The notes: generated by a model from the sequence alone, not told the origin. A DNA stretch of 64,000 nt from Desulfuromonadales bacterium (GCA_013377095.1 JACAAY010000003.1:1-64000), one strand, 5' to 3'; shown: positions 18,782-27,866, numbered from the stretch's first letter. Program-made: numbers and translations.

Positions 18782-21556
18782 ATGGAATATAAGGATACGC
18801 TCAACCTGCCTCAGACCGACTTTCCCATGAAGGCCAACCTGCCCCAGCGCGAACCGGAAATGCTCATCGCTTGGGAGAAAAGCGGTCTGTACGAAGCCAT
18901 GGAAACAGAGGGCAAGGACAAGCCGCTCTTCGTCCTGCACGACGGTCCCCCCTATGCCAACGGCCATATTCACATCGGCCATGCCCTCAACAAGGTCCTC
19001 AAGGATATCGTTCTCAAGGTCAAGCGCATGGAGGGGTTCCGCGCCCCCTATGTACCGGGCTGGGACTGCCACGGTTTGCCGATCGAACTGCAGGTGGAGA
19101 AAAACCTCGGTTCAAAGAAGCATCATCTGTCAAAACTGGAGATGCGTAAACTCTGCCGCGAGTACGCCGCCAAATACGTGGCCATTCAGCGTGACGAGTT
19201 TAAACGGTTGGGGATTCAGGGCGATTGGGAGAACCCCTATCTGACCATGAATTTTGACTACGAGGGGCAAACCGCGGCCGAACTGGCAAAATTTGCCCAT
19301 AACGGCGGGTTATACCGCGGACGCAAGCCGGTGCACTGGTGTTCTTCCTGCGTGACCGCCCTGGCCGAGGCCGAGGTTGAGTACGCCGATCACAGCTCGC
19401 CATCCATCTTTGTCCGGTTTGCGCTACGGGATGATGTCTCCGCAGACATTCCGGCCCTGGCCGGCAAGCAGGCCTATGTGGTGATCTGGACCACCACCCC
19501 CTGGACAATCCCGGCCAACCTGGCCGTTGCCCTGCACCCCGAATTCGACTATGTCGCCCTGGAAACGGAAAAGGGGGTGCTGATCGTGGCCGAAGGGCTC
19601 AAGGATGCTTTTCTGGCAACCACCGGCCTGACCGGCCCGGTGATTGCCACCTTCTCCGCCACCCTGCTGGAACGCAAGCGCTGCCAGCACCCCTTCTATG
19701 ACCGTGACTCGATCATCCTGCTGGGTGAGCACGTCACCCTGGAGGCCGGTACCGGATGTGTCCACACCGCCCCCGGCCATGGCCAGGAAGACTACGAACT
19801 GGCCCTGAAAGAGGGGCTGGAGATCTACAACCCGGTGGACAACCACGGCAAGTATCTGCAGACCGTGGAATTCTTCGGCGGTCAGCAGGTTTTTGCCGCC
19901 AACCAGAGCGTGATCGACAAACTGACCGAGGTGGGCGCCCTGCTGCAGACCTCCACCATCAGCCATTCCTATCCCCACTGCTGGCGTTGCAAAAAGCCGA
20001 TCATCTTCCGCGCCACCGAACAGTGGTTCATCAGCATGAAGCAGAACGACCTGCGCTCCAAGGCACTGGAGGCCATCGGCCAGGTAGAGTGGATTCCCAA
20101 ATGGGGCCGCGAGCGGATCTATGGCATGATCGAAAACCGCCCCGACTGGTGTGTATCTCGTCAGCGTTCCTGGGGTGTGCCGATCACGGCCTTCTCCTGC
20201 ACCCAGTGTGGCGAATACATTGCCGACGGCACCCTGATGGACCATGTGGCCCAGATTTTCAGGACGGAAAGCTCCGATGTCTGGTTTGACTGGGATGCGG
20301 AAAAACTCCTGCCGCTGGGGACGAAATGCCCGAAATGCGGGGCGGCGTCCTTTGAGAAAGAGAACGACATTCTGGATGTCTGGTTCGATTCCGGCGTGTC
20401 CCACGCCGCCGTGCTGGAAACCAACCCCGCGCTGCACTCACCGGCCGACCTGTACCTGGAGGGAAGCGACCAGCATCGCGGCTGGTTCCACTCCTCGCTG
20501 CTGGAGAGTGTCGGATCGCGCGGCTGCGCTCCCTACCGGAACGTGTTGACCCACGGTTTCGTGCTGGATGGTCAGGGACGCAAGATGAGCAAGTCAGTGG
20601 GCAATGTGGTGGCTCCGGAGGATGTGATCAAAAAATTCGGGGCGGATATCCTGCGTCTGTGGTGCGCAGCCCAGGACTATCGCGACGACACCCGTATCTC
20701 CCAGGAGATCCTAACCCGCGTGGCTGAAGCCTACCGCCGCATCCGTAACACCTGCCGCTACATCCTGGGCAATCTCAGCGATTTTAATCCCGACAGCCAG
20801 ACGGTGGAGTTCGCCGCCATGCCCGAAATCGACCGCTGGGCCCTGCATCAGCTGGAGCTGCTTAAAGAGCGGGTACTGAGCGCCTACCAGAACTACGAAT
20901 TTCATGTCATTTACCAGGACGTCACCTCGTTCTGCTCAGTGGAGATGAGCGCCTTCTACCTGGATATCCTCAAGGACCGCATGTATACCAGCCGGCCGGA
21001 TTCGCTTGAACGCCTGAGTGCCCAAACGGTCATGTACCGCATCCTGGACAGCCTGGTGCGCCTGCTGGCGCCGGTGCTCTCCTTTACCAGTGACGAGGTC
21101 TGGCAGCACATGCCGGCTCGTACACGCAACAGTGTGCACCTGTCCTGCTTCCCGGCTCTGAATCCGGAGTGGAAGGACACCACCCTCGAGGCGCGCTGGG
21201 AGCGGATCATCAGGGTGCGCGCCGATGTCTCCAAGGCGCTGGAGCTTGCCCGCGCAGCCAAGACCATCGGCCATTCCCTGGATGCGGGAGTCACCATCGC
21301 CGCCCCGGCGGAGCTGCTCGCTTTCCTGAACGAATACCGGCAGGAACTGCAGAGCATCTTTATCGTTTCGAATGTAACGTTGACCGATACCCTGGAAGGG
21401 GAATACTGGTGCTCGGAATCCATCCCCGGCCTCAACATTCAGGTCAGCGCAGCTCCAGGAGAAAAGTGTGAACGTTGCTGGTGCTACAGCCAGCAGCTGG
21501 GCAGCAACAGCCAGCATCCGTCTATCTGCCCCAAATGCACCGCGGCGGTGATCTGA
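18782..21556 (+). CDS. ileS: isoleucine-tRNA ligase
   Basis: A 924-residue class I aminoacyl-tRNA synthetase. The HIGH motif is at residues 64-67, the KMSKS loop at about 601-605, an editing CP1 domain lies between, and a C-terminal zinc finger carries CERCWCYSQ and CPKC. The last feature and overall length are of the common bacterial type. AGGAG lies about ten bases before the ATG. lspA starts two bases after its stop, a pairing conserved in many proteobacteria. I looked for a T-box leader in the 205 bases upstream and saw none. Confidence 0.98.
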   Translation: MEYKDTLNLPQTDFPMKANLPQREPEMLIAWEKSGLYEAMETEGKDKPLFVLHDGPPYANGHIHIGHALNKVLKDIVLKVKRMEGFRAPYVPGWDCHGLPIELQVEKNLGSKKHHLSKLEMRKLCREYAAKYVAIQRDEFKRLGIQGDWENPYLTMNFDYEGQTAAELAKFAHNGGLYRGRKPVHWCSSCVTALAEAEVEYADHSSPSIFVRFALRDDVSADIPALAGKQAYVVIWTTTPWTIPANLAVALHPEFDYVALETEKGVLIVAEGLKDAFLATTGLTGPVIATFSATLLERKRCQHPFYDRDSIILLGEHVTLEAGTGCVHTAPGHGQEDYELALKEGLEIYNPVDNHGKYLQTVEFFGGQQVFAANQSVIDKLTEVGALLQTSTISHSYPHCWRCKKPIIFRATEQWFISMKQNDLRSKALEAIGQVEWIPKWGRERIYGMIENRPDWCVSRQRSWGVPITAFSCTQCGEYIADGTLMDHVAQIFRTESSDVWFDWDAEKLLPLGTKCPKCGAASFEKENDILDVWFDSGVSHAAVLETNPALHSPADLYLEGSDQHRGWFHSSLLESVGSRGCAPYRNVLTHGFVLDGQGRKMSKSVGNVVAPEDVIKKFGADILRLWCAAQDYRDDTRISQEILTRVAEAYRRIRNTCRYILGNLSDFNPDSQTVEFAAMPEIDRWALHQLELLKERVLSAYQNYEFHVIYQDVTSFCSVEMSAFYLDILKDRMYTSRPDSLERLSAQTVMYRILDSLVRLLAPVLSFTSDEVWQHMPARTRNSVHLSCFPALNPEWKDTTLEARWERIIRVRADVSKALELARAAKTIGHSLDAGVTIAAPAELLAFLNEYRQELQSIFIVSNVTLTDTLEGEYWCSESIPGLNIQVSAAPGEKCERCWCYSQQLGSNSQHPSICPKCTAAVI

Positions 21557-21558
21557 GC

Positions 21559-22044
21559 ATGGGACGCTGGTCACTTTTCGGTACAATCTCCGTCATCGGC
21601 CTGGTCTTGGACCAGATCAGCAAACAGTACATCGACCGGACCATGTCGCTGTACCAATCCATTCCGGTTGTGGACGGCCTCTTCAACATCTTTTACATCA
21701 GAAACAGGGGCGCGGCCTTCAGCTTCCTTTCCCAGGCTTCCTGGCGCCTCCCCTTTTTCATCGCCATTTCGCTGATCGCCAGTCTGGTGATTCTGGTTGC
21801 CTTTGGAAGGCTCCGGAACGACCAAAGGCTGGCCCAGGCATCCCTGGCAATGATCTTCTCCGGCGCGGTCGGCAATCTGATCGACCGCCTGCGCCTGGGA
21901 GAGGTGATCGACTTTCTGGACGTCTACTGGAATAATCACCACTGGCCGGCCTTCAACATCGCTGACTCATTCATCTGCGTTGGCGTGGCCCTGCTTGCGC
22001 TGGATATGCTGTTGGAGGAGAGACGAAACAAAACGGCCGGCTGA
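21559..22044 (+). CDS. lspA: lipoprotein signal peptidase
   Basis: A 161-residue inner-membrane aspartic protease that removes the signal peptide from prolipoproteins after lipidation. Four hydrophobic helices are visible and both catalytic Asp residues are present (GNLIDRLR and FNIADSFI). The RNRGAAFSF motif also fits. The start is the ATG two bases after the ileS stop; the open frame extends into ileS but that part is not LspA-like. The window encodes several lipoproteins that would be its substrates. Confidence 0.96.
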   Translation: MGRWSLFGTISVIGLVLDQISKQYIDRTMSLYQSIPVVDGLFNIFYIRNRGAAFSFLSQASWRLPFFIAISLIASLVILVAFGRLRNDQRLAQASLAMIFSGAVGNLIDRLRLGEVIDFLDVYWNNHHWPAFNIADSFICVGVALLALDMLLEERRNKTAG

Positions 22045-22072
22045 TTCAGATGCTACATTTCGTTACATCCGG

Positions 22073-22112
22073 GGACAGGTCACGCTATTGGATCAGCGGC
22101 CTGTCCTTTTTT
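22073..22112 (+). terminator. intrinsic terminator of the ileS-lspA operon
   Basis: GGACAGG (22073-22079) pairs with CCTGTCC (22100-22106) and is followed by six T. It lies 29 bases after the lspA stop. Confidence 0.85.
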
Positions 22113-22197
22113 CATGTCTCTGTCACACCTGTTTTCATTGACAAAAACAGCGCTCCAACGGGAGAACCTGCCTGAAAGGAGCTCTTCAATTTTTTCT

Positions 22198-22227
22198 TTG
22201 CCACCCTCCGCTCCTTGCGGGTATGAT
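22198..22227 (+). promoter_or_regulatory. candidate promoter of ftsK
   Basis: TTGCCA (22198-22203) and TATGAT (22222-22227), with an 18-base spacer, lie about 42 bases before the ftsK start and after the preceding terminator. Confidence 0.45.
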
Positions 22228-22268
22228 GAACCGTTTTTTTACTTTGCCGATTTGGACACTGAGACCCT

Positions 22269-24614
22269 ATGGAAGAACCCAAAAAAGAAAAACTCGCCAA
22301 AGAACTGCAGGGTATGGCGCTGGCAACGGCCGGTATCTTTTTTCTGCTGACCCTGCTCTCCTTCAATGCCAGCGATGTCTCCTGGAACAGTTACTCCAAC
22401 GAGGGTGGCATCCACAATCTGGGTGGCCGTCTGGGCGCGCAGGTGGCGGACCTGTTTTTCAGCAGTTTCGGTCTGGCCTCCTACCTTGTCCCCCTGGCCA
22501 TACTGTACATGGCCTACACCCTGCTCCGTTTCAAGGAAGTGCGCCTGCGTTCCTATAAACTGCTGGCAGCCCTGGGGTTGATCTTTTCACTCTCCACCCT
22601 GTTCGCCTTTTCCCGCGACACGATCGTTTTTTTCGGTCAGCAGATCCCCACCGGCGGGGCCGTGGGTGTCATGACCGCCCGTTTCCTCAAGGCAGCGGTC
22701 GGCACGACCGGCGCCCTGCTGCTGTTACTGCCGCTGCTGGCCGCCATGATCATGATTCTGTCGCACTTCTCCTTTGTGCTGTTTGCCGGCTGGTGGCTGG
22801 AAACCCTCCAACGGAAATGGGCTGTCTGGCGGGAACGACGCGCCGTTCTGCAACAGGAACAGCAACGTGAAAAAGCCAAGCAGGAGGGTCTGCCCGCACC
22901 ACCGTCTCCAGCCTCCGGACCGGTCATCAAACCAGCCACTCCGCCTCTGCCGGCGCTCAACGTTTTCAAGAAAAACAAAGACAAGAAAAAAGAAGCCGAA
23001 AAGGTAGCCGCAGTACAGGAAACCTTCGAGTTTCTCAAGGCGGACGGCGATTTCCGCACACCACCCTTTTCCCTGCTTGATACGCCGCCGCCATCGGAGA
23101 AAAAGCTGGATCGGGACGCCCTGACCATGAACGCCCGTCTTCTTGAGAAAAAACTCAAGGACTACGGCATCGATGGTGAGGTTGTGGAGATCTGTCCCGG
23201 CCCGGTCATCACCATGTATGAATTTTCACCCGCTCCCGGTATCAAGATCAGCCGCATTGCCGGCCTGGCCGATGACCTGACCATGGCGCTGCAAGCCATG
23301 TCAATCCGCATCGTGGCCCCGATTCCCGGCAAGGGCGTGGTGGGGATCGAAGTGCCCAACCGTGACCGCGACATGGTCTACCTGAGTGAAATCTTCAACT
23401 GCGAGGAGTTCCATCACAACAAGATGAAGCTGCCCCTGGCCCTGGGCAAGGACATTGCCGGCATCCCGGTGGTCACCGATCTGGCCAAGGCGCCCCACCT
23501 GCTGGTGGCCGGCTCCACCGGTTCGGGTAAATCGGTCTCCATCAACACCATGATCCTGTCGCTGCTCTACATGTTTGAACCACGGGATGTGCGCATGATC
23601 ATGGTCGATCCCAAGATGCTGGAATTCTCCATGTACGAAGGCATCCCGCACCTGCTGCTGCCGGTGGTGACCGAGCCCAAGAAGGCCTCCCTGGCGCTGA
23701 AGTGGGCGGTCAACGAGATGGAACGCCGTTACAAGCTGCTGTCAGACAAGGGGGTTCGCAACATCGATTCCTACAACAGGAAACTGGCCGGCGAAGCCCT
23801 GGAGCTGGAAGAGCTGAACAGCCTCCCTGAGGCCGAGATCATCGAAGATCTGGAGGAGATCATCGAAGAGGGTGAGATGGTCATTGACCCAATTCCATTT
23901 GTGGCGGATGAGGTTGAAGCGATGGATCACGGCCATATGCCCTATATTGTGGTGATTGTGGATGAGTTGGCCGATCTGATGATGGTGGCTGGTCGCGATG
24001 TGGAGGAGCATATCGCCCGCTTGGCCCAAAAGGCCCGCGCCTCGGGCATCCACCTGATCCTGGCCACCCAGCGTCCCTCGGTGGATGTCATCACCGGTCT
24101 GATCAAAGCCAACCTGCCGTCGCGCATCTCCTTCCAGGTAACCTCCAAGGTGGACTCCCGCACGATTCTGGACACCAACGGCGCCGAAGCGCTGCTCGGC
24201 TCGGGCGATATGCTCTTCATGCCACCCGGGACCTCTCGCCTGCACCGCATCCACGGCGCCTTTGTCTCCGACGCCGAGGTGCAGCGTGTGGTCAGTTTCC
24301 TGCAAAAGCAGGGCAAACCGGTGTACGACAAATCGATCATGGATATGAAGGATAGTGACGAGAAGGGTGGGGGGAGTGACGATGAGGAACAGGACGAGCG
24401 TTGGGAAGACGCCCTGCGGCTGGTGTATGAAACCAAGCAGGCCAGCATTTCCATGGTCCAGCGCCGCTTGCGCATCGGTTACAACCGGGCGGCGCGTATC
24501 ATCGAAATGATGGAACATGAGGGCATGGTTGCTCCCAGTGACGGCACAAGTAAACCCCGTGAAATCTATATGGATATTATCCACGCCTATCTGAATTCAC
24601 AGCTGATGCGATAA
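22269..24614 (+). CDS. ftsK: DNA translocase FtsK
   Basis: A 781-residue septum-located motor that pumps chromosome ends apart and activates dif recombination. About four membrane helices fill the first 170 residues, followed by a short Pro/Lys-rich linker. A RecA-type motor follows, with Walker A GSTGSGKS at about 415-422 and Walker B IVVIVDELADLMMV. A C-terminal winged-helix gamma domain (from about 715) should read orienting KOPS-like sequences. An acidic Glu-rich insertion (about 515-550) lies inside the motor. Confidence 0.96.
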   Translation: MEEPKKEKLAKELQGMALATAGIFFLLTLLSFNASDVSWNSYSNEGGIHNLGGRLGAQVADLFFSSFGLASYLVPLAILYMAYTLLRFKEVRLRSYKLLAALGLIFSLSTLFAFSRDTIVFFGQQIPTGGAVGVMTARFLKAAVGTTGALLLLLPLLAAMIMILSHFSFVLFAGWWLETLQRKWAVWRERRAVLQQEQQREKAKQEGLPAPPSPASGPVIKPATPPLPALNVFKKNKDKKKEAEKVAAVQETFEFLKADGDFRTPPFSLLDTPPPSEKKLDRDALTMNARLLEKKLKDYGIDGEVVEICPGPVITMYEFSPAPGIKISRIAGLADDLTMALQAMSIRIVAPIPGKGVVGIEVPNRDRDMVYLSEIFNCEEFHHNKMKLPLALGKDIAGIPVVTDLAKAPHLLVAGSTGSGKSVSINTMILSLLYMFEPRDVRMIMVDPKMLEFSMYEGIPHLLLPVVTEPKKASLALKWAVNEMERRYKLLSDKGVRNIDSYNRKLAGEALELEELNSLPEAEIIEDLEEIIEEGEMVIDPIPFVADEVEAMDHGHMPYIVVIVDELADLMMVAGRDVEEHIARLAQKARASGIHLILATQRPSVDVITGLIKANLPSRISFQVTSKVDSRTILDTNGAEALLGSGDMLFMPPGTSRLHRIHGAFVSDAEVQRVVSFLQKQGKPVYDKSIMDMKDSDEKGGGSDDEEQDERWEDALRLVYETKQASISMVQRRLRIGYNRAARIIEMMEHEGMVAPSDGTSKPREIYMDIIHAYLNSQLMR

Positions 24615-24683
24615 TTTTCCCGTTGACAGCGGTCGCATTGCCCCGTACCATGTTGCAAAATAAACACACATTCAGGCAGCTTT

Positions 24684-24769
24684 AGGATAGACGATACTAC
24701 TAAACCATCCGCAAGGATGGGACGGAAAGCCCACGGGTCTTCACAAGACAGCCGGGTCGCCAAACTATC
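24684..24769 (+). ncRNA. GEMM-I riboswitch aptamer, G20A type (probably 3',3'-cGAMP)
   Basis: All core parts of the GEMM-I cyclic dinucleotide aptamer are visible. P1 is GATAG (24686-24690) with CTATC (24765-24769). AAACC leads into a P2 hairpin CCATCC-GCAA-GGATGG with a GNRA tetraloop. The core GGGACGGAAAGCC follows, then a P3 arm carrying GGGTCTT and AAGACAGCC. By eye, the base at the position of Vc2 G20 is A (24699), while A47 is kept (24726). G20A marks the cGAMP-binding subclass common in Geobacter, though promiscuous or c-di-GMP binding is possible. Confidence 0.88.
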
Positions 24770-24803
24770 ACGCACCATGATAGCTGGAGACCCGGCTTTT
24801 TTT
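24750..24803 (+). terminator. riboswitch-controlled intrinsic terminator
   Basis: AGCCGGGTC (24750-24758), itself part of the aptamer, pairs with GACCCGGCT (24789-24797) ahead of seven T. An inner stem CTATCA (24765-24770) with TGATAG (24778-24783) competes with aptamer helix P1. Ligand binding should therefore block termination, an ON switch. Confidence 0.85.
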
Positions 24804-24846
24804 GTTTCAGCTCCGTCGCTGCCTTTATCCGCTAACAGGAGAATTC

Positions 24847-25698
24847 ATGAGAATAAGCAAAAAAGTTCAAGACATGGCGGTATTTATAGAGTTTCTCACC
24901 GGGGCCGGCCTGGCAATTTTCTTTCACTGGGTACTCCATTACCCGGAGGCGGCCTACACTATCTTTGGCATCGGCATCCTGCTCGCCCTGGCAACCTATC
25001 TGCTCAGGGAGGATATGGAGCGAAATCACCTTGATGTGACAGCAAAATACGAGCAGTCACATGAGATCACCTTTGCCATGGCCGGAATCAGCGACCTGGA
25101 ATGCCATGCAAAGGCACTGGAGGTTCTGGCCAGCGCCAAGCGTACCATTGCCATGCTGCAACAGGGCTTTATCCCGCTTGACGAGACCGAGTTCTATCTG
25201 GAAAGCGCCAAGAGTTCCGATCTGGCCGTGCAACGCATCAAAACCGTCTGCCCGTTGACAACCGGCTGGCAAACCCGTGGAGCGCTGGTTAACCTCTACC
25301 AGTCCAACCTGCGCGCTCTCGTCAAGGGTGTGGCCATTACCAGGATCTTTGTCATTCACCGCGATGCCCTTACCGACCCCGACGCCAGGAAAATTCTGCT
25401 CACCCACTTCGGAGACGGTTTTGATGTCCGTATCGCCTTCCGTGATGAATGCCCGGCTCCCAGCGAGATCAGCGACCGGGACACCACCAGTTCCTTCGAT
25501 TTTGCCATTTACGATGATCACCTGGCCAGCGAGGTATTTCCCCAGCAGGGCAAATTCTTCGGTCGAAAAACCACGCTTGCGTCCAATGTGGACAGGCTAC
25601 TTCATATGTATGAACTGATTGAACACAGTTCCCATGTGCTTACCGTTGAGGAGGACAGGATCGTTCTGGCATCCGAAGCCTACAAACTGGCGGCCTGA
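24847..25698 (+). CDS. riboswitch-controlled membrane protein of unknown function
   Basis: A 283-residue protein starting at an ATG with AGGAG about five bases upstream. Two hydrophobic helices (about 10-28 and 33-51) form a membrane hairpin, followed by a soluble domain of some 230 residues, probably cytosolic. I do not recognise the domain. A late segment, SSFDFAIYDDHLASEVF then GKFFGRKT, looks like a conserved core. The only gene between the riboswitch and pckA, it is very likely expressed when cyclic dinucleotide is high. A role in surface attachment or electron transfer would be speculation. Confidence 0.75.
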   Translation: MRISKKVQDMAVFIEFLTGAGLAIFFHWVLHYPEAAYTIFGIGILLALATYLLREDMERNHLDVTAKYEQSHEITFAMAGISDLECHAKALEVLASAKRTIAMLQQGFIPLDETEFYLESAKSSDLAVQRIKTVCPLTTGWQTRGALVNLYQSNLRALVKGVAITRIFVIHRDALTDPDARKILLTHFGDGFDVRIAFRDECPAPSEISDRDTTSSFDFAIYDDHLASEVFPQQGKFFGRKTTLASNVDRLLHMYELIEHSSHVLTVEEDRIVLASEAYKLAA

Positions 25699-25729
25699 TC
25701 TCGTCAAGATCATTTTGCTTTGCGAAATT

Positions 25730-25753
25730 AATATGGTATTTTTAAACCATATT
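25730..25753. promoter_or_regulatory. inverted repeat upstream of pckA, possible operator
   Basis: AATATGGT (25730-25737) and ACCATATT (25746-25753) form a perfect eight-base inverted repeat ending 17 bases before the pckA start. It overlaps a weak promoter-like TATTTT. It could be a repressor site or an RNA hairpin in the leader. Confidence 0.45.
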
Positions 25754-25770
25754 GATTTTCGCGGGGAGGA

Positions 25771-27369
25771 ATGAAATTGAAATTTAATGACGTTACCCGG
25801 GGCATCGGCCTGGAAGAGCATGGCATTGCCAACGCCAACCTGATTTACTGGACTCCGCCCACGGCGGTTCTGTATGAACAGATCATCAAGCGCGGGGAAG
25901 GCCTGGTATCCCATCTGGGAGCACTTGCCGTAAAAACCGGCCATTACACCGGCCGCGCCGCCAATGAAAAATTCATTGTCGATGACCACGTATCCCACGA
26001 TCACATCGCCTGGGGCACAATCAACAAGCCCTTCAGTCCTGAAAAATTTGACGATCTGTACAAACGCATGCTGGCCTTCATGCATGGCCGCGATCTATTC
26101 GTTCAGGACTGTTTTGCCGGCGCGGACAAGGAACACCGCCTTCCGATCCGCGTGATCACCGAGAAGGCCTGGCATTCGCTCTTCGCCCGCAACATGTTCA
26201 TCCGCGCCACCCCGAAAGAACTCGAGCAGCACAGCCCGCGTTTCGCGCTGATCGACATGCCTGACTTTCACGCCATCCCCTCACTGGATGGTACCCATTC
26301 GGAAACGTTCATTATCGTCAATCTGGCCAGGAAACTGATCCTGATCGGCGGCACCAGCTATGCGGGCGAGATCAAGAAGTCGATCTTTTCCATTCTCAAT
26401 TTCATTCTTCCCATAGAGCAGCGGGTGTTATCCATGCACTGTTCCGCCAATGTGGGAAAGAAAGGCGACTCAGCCGTGTTCTTCGGGCTTTCGGGAACCG
26501 GCAAGACAACCCTCTCGGCAGATCCGGAGCGGGCGCTGATCGGTGACGACGAGCATGGCTGGGACGACAAGGGCGTTTTCAACTTTGAGGGGGGTTGCTA
26601 CGCCAAGATCATCCGGCTTTCCAAGGAGAATGAACCGGAGATATACGCCACGACCCGCAAATTCGGAACCATTCTCGAAAATGTGGCCATCGACACCCGC
26701 ACCCGCCGGGTGGACCTGAACGATGAGTCGTTCACCGAGAATACGCGCGCATCCTACCCTCTGGCCTCCATTCCCAACATCGTTCCCTCGGGAACCGCCG
26801 GACATCCGGCCAACATCATCATGCTGACCTGCGATGCCTATGGGGTTCTGCCTCCCATAGCGCACCTGACAAAGGATCAGGCCATGTTTCACTTTCTCTC
26901 CGGCTACACCGCGCGGGTTGCCGGCACCGAGGCGGGCGTCAGAGAGCCATCCGCCATCTTTTCCACCTGTTTCGGCGGACCGTTCATGGTCCTCAACCCG
27001 ACCGTTTACGGCGAACTGCTCCGGGAAAAAATCTCCCGCCACGACGTCTCATGCTGGCTGGTCAATACCGGCTGGAACGGCGGCCCCTTCGGCATCGGTC
27101 AGCGCATAAAGATCAGCTATTCCCGCGCCCTGGTTAACGCGGCGCTGAACGGAACGCTGTTAACCGGCGCCTTTGAGCAGGACCCATTTTTCGGTTTGGC
27201 CATCCCCACCAGCTGCCCGGAAGTGCCTTCAGAAATTCTCAACCCGCGAAATACCTGGGCCGATGCGGCCACATACGACGTAGCCGCCCGCAAGCTGGTC
27301 ACCATGTTCAGGGAAAACTTCATGAAATTCCATGGTCTTGTTGCGCCTGAAGTCGCCGGCGTGCTGTAA
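25771..27369 (+). CDS. pckA: phosphoenolpyruvate carboxykinase (ATP)
   Basis: A 532-residue cytosolic enzyme interconverting oxaloacetate plus ATP with phosphoenolpyruvate, CO2 and ADP. The kinase-1a loop GLSGTGKTTLS is at about 239-249, kinase-2 DDEHGWDDKGVFNFEGGCYAK follows, and the substrate-binding RAANEKFIV region lies near the N-terminus. GGGGAGGA ends only two bases before the ATG, an unusually short spacing. A TTG two codons later would have ideal spacing and may be the real start. It feeds gluconeogenesis, expected for a bacterium growing on acetate or similar acids. Confidence 0.96.
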   Translation: MKLKFNDVTRGIGLEEHGIANANLIYWTPPTAVLYEQIIKRGEGLVSHLGALAVKTGHYTGRAANEKFIVDDHVSHDHIAWGTINKPFSPEKFDDLYKRMLAFMHGRDLFVQDCFAGADKEHRLPIRVITEKAWHSLFARNMFIRATPKELEQHSPRFALIDMPDFHAIPSLDGTHSETFIIVNLARKLILIGGTSYAGEIKKSIFSILNFILPIEQRVLSMHCSANVGKKGDSAVFFGLSGTGKTTLSADPERALIGDDEHGWDDKGVFNFEGGCYAKIIRLSKENEPEIYATTRKFGTILENVAIDTRTRRVDLNDESFTENTRASYPLASIPNIVPSGTAGHPANIIMLTCDAYGVLPPIAHLTKDQAMFHFLSGYTARVAGTEAGVREPSAIFSTCFGGPFMVLNPTVYGELLREKISRHDVSCWLVNTGWNGGPFGIGQRIKISYSRALVNAALNGTLLTGAFEQDPFFGLAIPTSCPEVPSEILNPRNTWADAATYDVAARKLVTMFRENFMKFHGLVAPEVAGVL

Positions 27370-27395
27370 TTTTCCACCATTTACATCACAAAACA

Positions 27396-27429
27396 GATGG
27401 GGGCGCAGCCGTTTGGCTGCGCCCCCATC
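27396..27429. terminator. 15-base-pair perfect hairpin after pckA
   Basis: 27396-27410 is the exact reverse complement of 27415-27429, with loop GTTT. It begins 27 bases beyond the pckA stop. There is no T run after it, so it may terminate poorly but should protect the 3' end. Confidence 0.7.
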
Positions 27430-27465
27430 CATGTCAGAACACACAATCCCCGTGAAAAAATGGAC

Positions 27466-27495
27466 AAAAAAAAGCCCGCAGAAAAATCTGCGGGC
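27466..27495 (-). terminator. intrinsic terminator of the Thr-repeat lipoprotein gene
   Basis: GCCCGCAGA (27474-27482) pairs with TCTGCGGGC (27487-27495) across AAAA; read leftward it is followed by eight T (27466-27473). It lies 27 bases beyond the stop of the leftward gene. Confidence 0.9.
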
Positions 27496-27521
27496 CAGTC
27501 CATTCGAAAATGGGTTGCAAC

Positions 27522-27719
27522 TTACTTTTTCTCGGGAGCCACGGGAGTAGTAGTAGTGGTGGTGGTGGTGGTTTTAGCAGACATAGGAGCCTGAACCGGT
27601 TTCGGAGCTTCGGTAGCAGCAGGAGCAGCAGGAGCAGGAGCTTCTTCTTTTTTCTTGCAGCCAGCGGTGAAAGCTACGGTAAGAGCAAGTACCATCGTCA
27701 GTGTCATCAGTTTTTTCAT
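27522..27719 (-). CDS. small lipoprotein with a polythreonine tract
   Basis: A 65-residue protein. A signal peptide ends at lipobox TAGC (Cys21), then KKKEE, an Ala/Pro-rich spacer, nine consecutive Thr and a final PVAPEKK. There is no folded domain. The Thr tract is encoded by five ACC followed by four ACT triplets (27546-27572), a simple repeat that could gain or lose whole codons. GAGG stands seven bases before the ATG. It has its own terminator and is probably an abundant small envelope lipoprotein. Its role is unknown. Confidence 0.75.
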   Translation of the reverse strand: MKKLMTLTMVLALTVAFTAGCKKKEEAPAPAAPAATEAPKPVQAPMSAKTTTTTTTTTPVAPEKK

Positions 27720-27866
27720 GTTATGACCTCGTTTTTTTGAATTAACCATAGAACGCAAATGCGCATGGCTTTAAAATTGATTTATGATCATACTCGCGGA
27801 TTTAATAATGTCAAGCTGTTTTTGGTTCATCTGGTGCAGAATAGCGATAATCCACATGAAAACCCG

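Noticed and set aside
27546-27572. Short tandem repeats as a CRISPR array
   Set aside because: They are in-frame triplets in a coding sequence without spacers.
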